DNA of 18,415 nucleotides from JADHUC01 sp964617665 (GTDB lineage: Bacteria > Planctomycetota > Planctomycetia > Pirellulales > Pirellulaceae). The notes beneath the pieces were generated by a model. It made no database searches, was not told the DNA's origin, and saw nothing but the letters and a program-made list of their open reading frames with translations. The stretch is from the NCBI GenBank assembly GCA_964617665.1, contig CAZUAH010000273.1, positions 1-18,415 on the forward strand, read 5' to 3'. This document shows, one piece after another, positions 15,302-18,415 of the stretch. The position numbers and the translations under genes were made by a program. Every line of letters begins with the position of its first letter. Position 1 is the stretch's first letter.

Positions 15302-18300
15302 ATGGCAATGGTTGACAAGATTAGACGGATGGTTGGCGCTCGTTCGAGAAGGGCTCGGAAGAATTGGGATCGCGCGAAACGGCGTCGGCTGAAGCGTCTG
15401 CTTGCGGTCGAACCGTTGGAATCGCGTCAACTATTGTCGGTAACGGCCAGCGTGTCGGCCAGCGGCTCCACTCTGGACGAGACTAGCAACGACAGCGAGA
15501 CGTTCACCATTTCCGTCTCCGGTGTGCCGTCGGGAGGCTGGGCCTACGCCTACTATACCGTAACAGGCGACGCGACCCTTGGTAGCTACGGCGGCGACTA
15601 CACGCAGTCTTCCGATTACGACCAGGACTGGTCCTATAGTAGTCCCTATCAGACCATGATGTTCTCCGGCGACGGGAGCGAGACGCACACGATCGAACCG
15701 GAGGCCGACATTGAATATGAAGGCGATGAGACAATCACGGTCACGATCACAGGTGGAGCCTGGTGCGATGGTCAAGGAGGATATGGCGAGATAGCCGGCG
15801 GTTCGTCGGCAACCATGACGATCGACGACGACGACGAGTGGACCATCGTTGTCGAGACGACCGACGGCAAGGAGGAAGCCGCCGAGGGGGACCCTTGCGT
15901 GGATGGAGAGTTCGTCGTCAAGCGGGTGGCCGTGGGCAACAGTCCGATGGATTACTCGTACGACATCGAGGTACCGTACGAATTCTATTCGCCAACGAAC
16001 AATGACAGTGCAGCAGGCGTGTGGTACGCCACTGAAGGTACGGGCGAAGGCACGGATTTCCAGACGACGATCAGTTCCGGCACCATTACGCTACCCTCTG
16101 GATCGGGAAACGAGACGGTAACGGTACCTGTCGATGTGCGTGACGATCAGACGGCAGAATGCAAAGAGACGGTGTTGCTGCATTTGACCGGCGACGGCGA
16201 AGCGTGCGACAGTTGCTGCTACACCCAGTCCTACCCCGTCACCAATGCAAAAGCCACCGTAACCATCAACGACAATGACTGGGTCATCGAGGCCGTCGAC
16301 GACGCCTTCGAACCCATGAAGCTAGCAGACGCTCCCGATAGTGAGAATGTCGAAGAGGTTGGTAGTCCGGGCAAGTTCCGCGTGTATTTGCTGCCGGGAA
16401 ATGACAATCCGTCAGAGACGGAGGTTGGCATCGAGATCTCTATGACGACCAGTGGCAACGGCGAGAGCGATGCGCAGGGGCTGGACGACGACAGCTACCC
16501 GGATGAGGGCGATATCGAGAATGACAAAGCAGACGCCGATGGCTACGCTGCCGATGAAGGTGGTACGATCATTGACCCGGATGACTCGTCGGCAGAGTTG
16601 ACCATCCTCGCAACTGCGACTACCTATGCCGTCAATGTCTTCCCATGGTACGACAAGTATAGCAACGACGATGGCGAGGAGGTAACCGCCACCATTTCCG
16701 GATCGAACGTAGATACGTTGAGGAATTCGGCCACGCTCAAGATACTCGAGCCGACACTTGATCCCCAGAACTGTACGTCCTGCTGCTTTGCCGGGGCAAG
16801 TTCATCCTACTCCGACGGCGTGATCGAATCCTGCAATGGCTCCACCGGCGGCGCGGGGCTCTCGGACGCGGGAACAGACCTGACCTACTTCTCGCAATAT
16901 GCCTCGGGGCAGGAAACGGTGGTTGCCTATCAACCGCTGGACTTGACCAACGGCACGGCCACGCTGGATTTGGTCGAGGCCAAACTGACCGCATTTGGAT
17001 CGGCGTCCCCCAATACGGCAATTTGGTTCGACGGATCGGAGGCGGAAGCAGGCGAGACGTATGCCTTCTCTCTGCCCGCGGATGTGTCCAGCCTCTCCAC
17101 CGGCGCGTATGACTGGACGGTTCAACTCACGCAACACTACTCCGATACCTCGACGCAGGTCGTCTCGGTCACGGGCGACAAGAATGTCATCAGCACGCTG
17201 GACAGCGATATGGCTTCGGGCTGGTTCCCGCACGGCGTCTCCTCTCTGGTTGCCGACGGGTCTGACGTTCTGCTTATGCAGTCTGGCCTGCAACGTTTCG
17301 AGCCGGCCGGCAGCGGTGGCTGGATCGCACAGAACTTCCGCGATACCAACGCCTATACTCTTACGGGCAGTTGGTCCACCGGATTCACGCTGACGGCCAA
17401 GAACGGAACGGAGGACGAGTTCAACACGAGCGGTCAGCTCACCTCGACCACCGACCCGGACGGCAACGAGACCACGTACAGCTACAGTTCGGGCAAGTTG
17501 GCAAGCATGACCGAGCCCGGCGTCCGCACAACGACGTTCTCCTATGACCAGCAGACTGGCTATCTGAGCAGTATCACGAAACCGGACGGCGTCACATCAA
17601 CTTACACCGTGAACGCCAGCGGAGAGATCACGGCGATCACCAAACCCGACCCCGACGGCACCGGGCCCCTGTCCGCGCCCGTTACGTCCCTGACGTACGA
17701 CACGAATGGCATGCTGGCGACGGTAACTTCTCCTGGCGGCGGAGTCGAAAGTTACGAGTACGACCATGCGCTTCGGCTGGAGAAGGTGACGCACGCGGAC
17801 GACAGCGAGGATACCTACGTTTCCGTGTTCGCTGCGGCCTTGGTCGATACGTCCGGTGGAGTGGGCACGCAGCAAAATCCGGCCGATCTTGTCGCGGCCA
17901 CCGACATCGACGTCAGTTCGACGGTTGGCGGCGTGACGACCTCGGCAGATGTGGACGGCTGGGGCCTTCCCACCAACGCGGTGAATGGCGAGGGACAAAC
18001 GACGCGCTACCTGCGGAACGCCAAGGGACAAACCCTGAAAACGATCGAGCCTGATCCGGATGACGACGGCCCATTGACCTCGTCGATCACCACCTATGAC
18101 TACGACGGAAATGGCAATCCGATCCAGACGACGCTTTCCGATGGTTCAAGTCGCCAATGGGAATACGACGAGCAGTGGAATGCGGTAACCAAGTACGTGG
18201 ACGAACTTGGCAATGTGACATTGTACGCGGTCGATGCAGACACAGGCAATGTCGCATCCCAGACGATTATCGTGGGTGAGTTGGATGGCTTCGGCAATAC

Positions 18301-18406
18301 GGAAACCGACGACTTGGTTACCTCCTACACCTACACGGACAGCAACGACAATACACTCATAGGTTCCGGCGGCCCAGATTCTCTTCACGATTGGGGATCA
18401 TTTTGA
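15302..18406 (+). CDS. Secreted planctomycete Calx-beta/YD-repeat (RHS-like) surface protein, C-terminally short
   Basis: 1034 residues. The basic N-terminus ends in EPLESRQLLS (37-46), the planctomycete extracellular-protein signature. About 48-480 hold three Calx-beta-like units ending in motifs such as ATMTIDDDDEW and ATVTINDNDW, with Asp-rich potential Ca2+ sites. About 485-700 are a linker region. From about 700 to the end are RHS-type YD repeats (FNTSGQLTSTTDPDGNETTY, YDYDGNGNPIQTTLSDGSSR, YDTNGMLATVTSPGGG). Two CxxCC clusters, CDSCC (302-306) and CTSCC (491-495), are unusual for this protein style. Full-length RHS proteins continue to a core ending with a DPxGR-type motif and a variable toxin or adhesin tip. 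This one stops after a final incomplete repeat at '...GGPDSLHDWGSF', so it may be truncated or frameshifted near 18360-18400. Role: probable cell-surface or secreted adhesion protein. Confidence 0.88.
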   Translation: MAMVDKIRRMVGARSRRARKNWDRAKRRRLKRLLAVEPLESRQLLSVTASVSASGSTLDETSNDSETFTISVSGVPSGGWAYAYYTVTGDATLGSYGGDYTQSSDYDQDWSYSSPYQTMMFSGDGSETHTIEPEADIEYEGDETITVTITGGAWCDGQGGYGEIAGGSSATMTIDDDDEWTIVVETTDGKEEAAEGDPCVDGEFVVKRVAVGNSPMDYSYDIEVPYEFYSPTNNDSAAGVWYATEGTGEGTDFQTTISSGTITLPSGSGNETVTVPVDVRDDQTAECKETVLLHLTGDGEACDSCCYTQSYPVTNAKATVTINDNDWVIEAVDDAFEPMKLADAPDSENVEEVGSPGKFRVYLLPGNDNPSETEVGIEISMTTSGNGESDAQGLDDDSYPDEGDIENDKADADGYAADEGGTIIDPDDSSAELTILATATTYAVNVFPWYDKYSNDDGEEVTATISGSNVDTLRNSATLKILEPTLDPQNCTSCCFAGASSSYSDGVIESCNGSTGGAGLSDAGTDLTYFSQYASGQETVVAYQPLDLTNGTATLDLVEAKLTAFGSASPNTAIWFDGSEAEAGETYAFSLPADVSSLSTGAYDWTVQLTQHYSDTSTQVVSVTGDKNVISTLDSDMASGWFPHGVSSLVADGSDVLLMQSGLQRFEPAGSGGWIAQNFRDTNAYTLTGSWSTGFTLTAKNGTEDEFNTSGQLTSTTDPDGNETTYSYSSGKLASMTEPGVRTTTFSYDQQTGYLSSITKPDGVTSTYTVNASGEITAITKPDPDGTGPLSAPVTSLTYDTNGMLATVTSPGGGVESYEYDHALRLEKVTHADDSEDTYVSVFAAALVDTSGGVGTQQNPADLVAATDIDVSSTVGGVTTSADVDGWGLPTNAVNGEGQTTRYLRNAKGQTLKTIEPDPDDDGPLTSSITTYDYDGNGNPIQTTLSDGSSRQWEYDEQWNAVTKYVDELGNVTLYAVDADTGNVASQTIIVGELDGFGNTETDDLVTSYTYTDSNDNTLIGSGGPDSLHDWGSF

Positions 18407-18415
18407 GGGACTCCA

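Overview
The window looks like chromosome of a member of the Planctomycetota, probably of the Pirellulales type. The best evidence is the last gene. Its product starts with a basic leader ending in EPLESRQLLS, the planctomycete extracellular-protein N-terminus (Planc_extracel type), followed by Calx-beta-like and RHS/YD repeats. The DUF4175-like/MoxR cluster and the TPR-GT41 glycosyltransferase fit that assignment. No tRNA, rRNA, CRISPR array or phage gene was seen. The taxonomic call is inference from protein style; no 16S gene is present.

Layout. (1) 6-7110, plus strand: a tight operon of a three-TM beta-rich membrane protein, a 1346-residue secreted Ala/Glu/Gln coiled-coil protein (4-nt ATGA overlap), and a MoxR AAA+ ATPase. 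Together the first two resemble a DUF4175-type protein split over two genes. (2) 7165-7234: two adjacent inverted repeats in the gap before an eight-blade PQQ/BamB-like beta-propeller, probably a lipoprotein (7276-8457). (3) 8551-9989: a GcvH-like lipoyl-carrier protein and, 5 nt later, a two-cluster ferredoxin protein with an extra N-terminal domain. A radical SAM protein with extra C-terminal cysteines (10163-11428, minus) converges on them across a perfect 12-bp inverted repeat. (4) 11429-12057: about 630 nt with no convincing gene and two homopolymer tracts. (5) 12058-12849: a FixJ/NarL-like regulator whose receiver carries Glu at the phospho-acceptor position. (6) 12846-13025: a 180-bp non-coding element with perfect 20-bp terminal inverted repeats and an internal 27-bp hairpin, abutting the regulator's stop codon. 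(7) 13164-18406: a TPR-GT41 (SPINDLY/OGT-like) glycosyltransferase, then 44 nt later the secreted Calx-beta/YD-repeat protein, which ends abruptly.

How the genes may work together (inference). The first three form an envelope-assembly or stress module of the MoxR/Bat kind. The GcvH-like protein has no gcvP or gcvT beside it but has a ferredoxin, and a radical SAM enzyme opposite, so it may be a dedicated lipoyl redox carrier rather than part of glycine cleavage. This is the best candidate here for an undescribed system. The glycosyltransferase and downstream surface protein may be an enzyme-substrate pair. Where the longest open frame has an earlier GTG or TTG start (moxR, propeller, glycosyltransferase, YD protein), I chose the internal ATG; a good Shine-Dalgarno supports this for all except the glycosyltransferase.
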